From Cannabis sativa (Eukaryota > Streptophyta > Magnoliopsida > Rosales > Cannabaceae), in contig NC_083610.1 of NCBI RefSeq assembly GCF_029168945.1, positions 73,523,580-73,587,579 of the forward strand: a stretch of DNA of 64,000 nt, written 5' to 3'. Of this stretch, positions 62,678 through 64,000 are shown in pieces. Every line of letters starts with the position of its first letter. Positions within the stretch are counted from its first letter, which is position 1. Position numbers and translations under genes: made by a program. A model generated the notes under the pieces. The model ran no database searches and had not been told where the DNA came from. It worked only from the letters and a program-made list of their open reading frames with translations.

Positions 62678-63900
62678 CCTCCTCATCCACTAAGTCAATA
62701 GTGTCTGGAGGGGCACTGGAAGAAGCCTTCGAAGGGGTAATCATCTGGGAAGAAGTTGGAGGAAGGGGAGCATCAGGAGTGTGAGCTCCGGCAAGGGTGG
62801 CCAAAATTGCCTCCATGGAATTAGCTGCTGCAACAAAAGAAAGGAGTTAAGTGTTAGAATATCTGTGAAAGCAGTAAACACTTAAAAAAGCAATCAAGCT
62901 AGTCCTACCCTGAATCTCTAATTCAGCCCTAGCAAAGTTCCGAATCTTAATACTGGCTGCATCATCCCCGAGATAGCTGTCCGAGGGCTGGAACCAGCTA
63001 GAAAAAAGATAAGCCGAAGGGTCCAGGGGAACGGGCTCCGGAGGTCCAGAACCCATATGAGACCGACCTAAATAATCTCCTAAGTTGGAGAAATAATAGT
63101 CCTTTGCATGATCCCCCCACCGGGTCGAAGGCATCCTAAATCTAAGGAGACGTTCATCGAACCCTGCAGGCCTAAGGCTGGCATATTCGCTAACAGGAGG
63201 GACATAATGTATCGCTAAAGGGGACTTACCAGAGCCGGAAGTGCTGCCGTCAGGAGCCCCTGTATTCGGCACCTGGACGATGGGCCTTGGCCTGGGAGCC
63301 CTCTTCTCAACCGGACTCCCAATGCGAAGGGACCTCCCGGCAGCCGTTTGGCTCCTCCTCTCGACCGGGCTCCCAACGCGAAGGGGCCTCCCGGAAGCCG
63401 CCTGGGCCTTAGTATAAGCTCTCTTCTGGGCCTTCCGGTAGAGATAATCTTGGTACTTCTTTTCCGCGGTGGCAATGATCTCATCCCGGAAGGTTTTCTC
63501 CGCAGCCGGTACCCTCACATTCGGGCAGATGACCTTAGAAAGGTTGGAATCCTCCACCGACTGGTGCACCAGGATCAGTTTGGCCTTCCGGCAGTTCTCC
63601 GTCGTGACCAATCCCCCGACGTCGAGATCCGCCTTATCATAAGTCGCAAAGATCTGGGCTCGCTGAAGGAAGATCTGAGTAGGCGCGGTTTGCTCGTACG
63701 GAGGGAACCTAACCCACTCTGTGAGGAGCTCCGGGTGCTCCACAGCTCGAAACCTGGAGGAGAAGAAAAAGCGATGGCGGTACTCCTTGACGTGTTTTTG
63801 CTGGTTATAAGGGACCACGCCGTCATTCGAAGGGTAGGCCCGGAAGCCATAAAAACCATCTTTAAGTTTGTCCCCCTTCTTGGGGACAGAAACAAGTTCT
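62678..63900 (-). pseudogene. Tat antisense ORF, 5' exons
   Basis: The minus-strand frame runs from about 63862 down to a donor CAG/GGTAGG near 62910. It includes GFRAYPSNDGVVPYNQQKHV, FPPYEQTAPTQIFL, a repeat SGRPLRVGSPVERR / AGRSLRIGSPVEKR, and Pro/Ser-rich and Gly-rich parts. After a short intron (acceptor near 62828) a second exon with NSMEAILATLAGAHTPDAP runs into the chromovirus junction at 62678. It resumes at 53250 on the far side of the insertion. A one-base loss in the C run at 63872-63876 breaks the frame to the upstream part, which continues to the window edge. The protein resembles the plant gypsy-associated 'putative gypsy-type transposon' family; its function is unknown. Confidence 0.72.
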
Positions 63901-64000
63901 TAAAAATACAAAATCTCCACCGGACTGGGAGAGCCCCATCCCCGGGCAGAGTAAAAAATAAATAAGCCTGAGAGCAGGCGGTAAGCTTGAAGAATAAGTT

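Larger units (their letters stand above)
44622..64000 (+). mobile_element. Tat-lineage Ty3/gypsy retrotransposon (left part, split by a chromovirus)
   Basis: It has a 5' LTR, gag, protease, RT, RNase H, an additional RNase H, integrase and an antisense ORF between pol and the 3' LTR. The extra RNase H and the antisense ORF mark the Tat/Grande group. A chromovirus occupies 53251-62672 inside the antisense ORF. The 3' LTR is beyond the right edge. Multiple stops and frameshifts disable gag-pol. Confidence 0.88.

Overview
The window is nuclear DNA of a flowering plant, most likely a eudicot with a large, repeat-rich, AT-rich genome. Evidence: GT-AG introns in every gene model, a chloroplast-type ABC1 kinase gene, a DUF1218 gene, a Cassandra element whose LTRs carry 5S-rRNA-like sequence, and stacked LTR retrotransposons. 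Some transposon features would fit Rosales, but the species cannot be fixed from the sequence.

Layout. 1-1745: AT-rich DNA ending in the terminus of a CACTA (En/Spm) transposon. 1911-4226: a 5'-truncated LINE (minus strand) flanked by near-identical 13-bp duplications. 5597-14238: a Mutator-like element (MULE) with long degenerate inverted ends and two convergent genes, a ULP1-like cysteine protease gene (plus, 8 exons) and a mudrA-type transposase gene (minus, 3 exons). Both carry small disabling lesions. 15018-15810 and 16577-20765: the only two intact host genes, a 3-exon DUF1218 membrane protein (plus) and a 14-exon ABC1K1-like plastid kinase (minus), placed tail to tail. 22762-27636: a second, badly decayed LINE (plus). 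About 28500-30165: two related inverted AT-rich repeats with G-rich cores. 30222-32515: a decayed 5' fragment of an RPA32 (RPA2) gene that still has an E2F-like promoter motif. 32516-37426: gene-free, extremely AT-rich DNA. 37435-37628: a hAT-like MITE.

37648-64000 is one nested stack of LTR retrotransposons. A Ty1/copia element (from 37648) holds a complete Cassandra TRIM (39859-40796) in its protease region and is cut at 42046 by a large-LTR element. That element is cut at 44622 by a Tat-lineage Ty3/gypsy element. The Tat element's antisense ORF is cut at 53251 by a complete, decayed chromovirus (53251-62672). The right ends of the three outer elements lie beyond the window.

The two host genes have no evident functional link beyond adjacency. 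The MULE is the most system-like part: its transposase and its SUMO-protease-like passenger would be expressed towards each other inside one pair of ends. Several one-base losses in the MULE and Tat elements fall in homopolymer runs, and many differences between the chromovirus LTRs sit at CHG-type sites. Some of the apparent decay may therefore be assembly error, and pseudogene calls should be read with that in mind.
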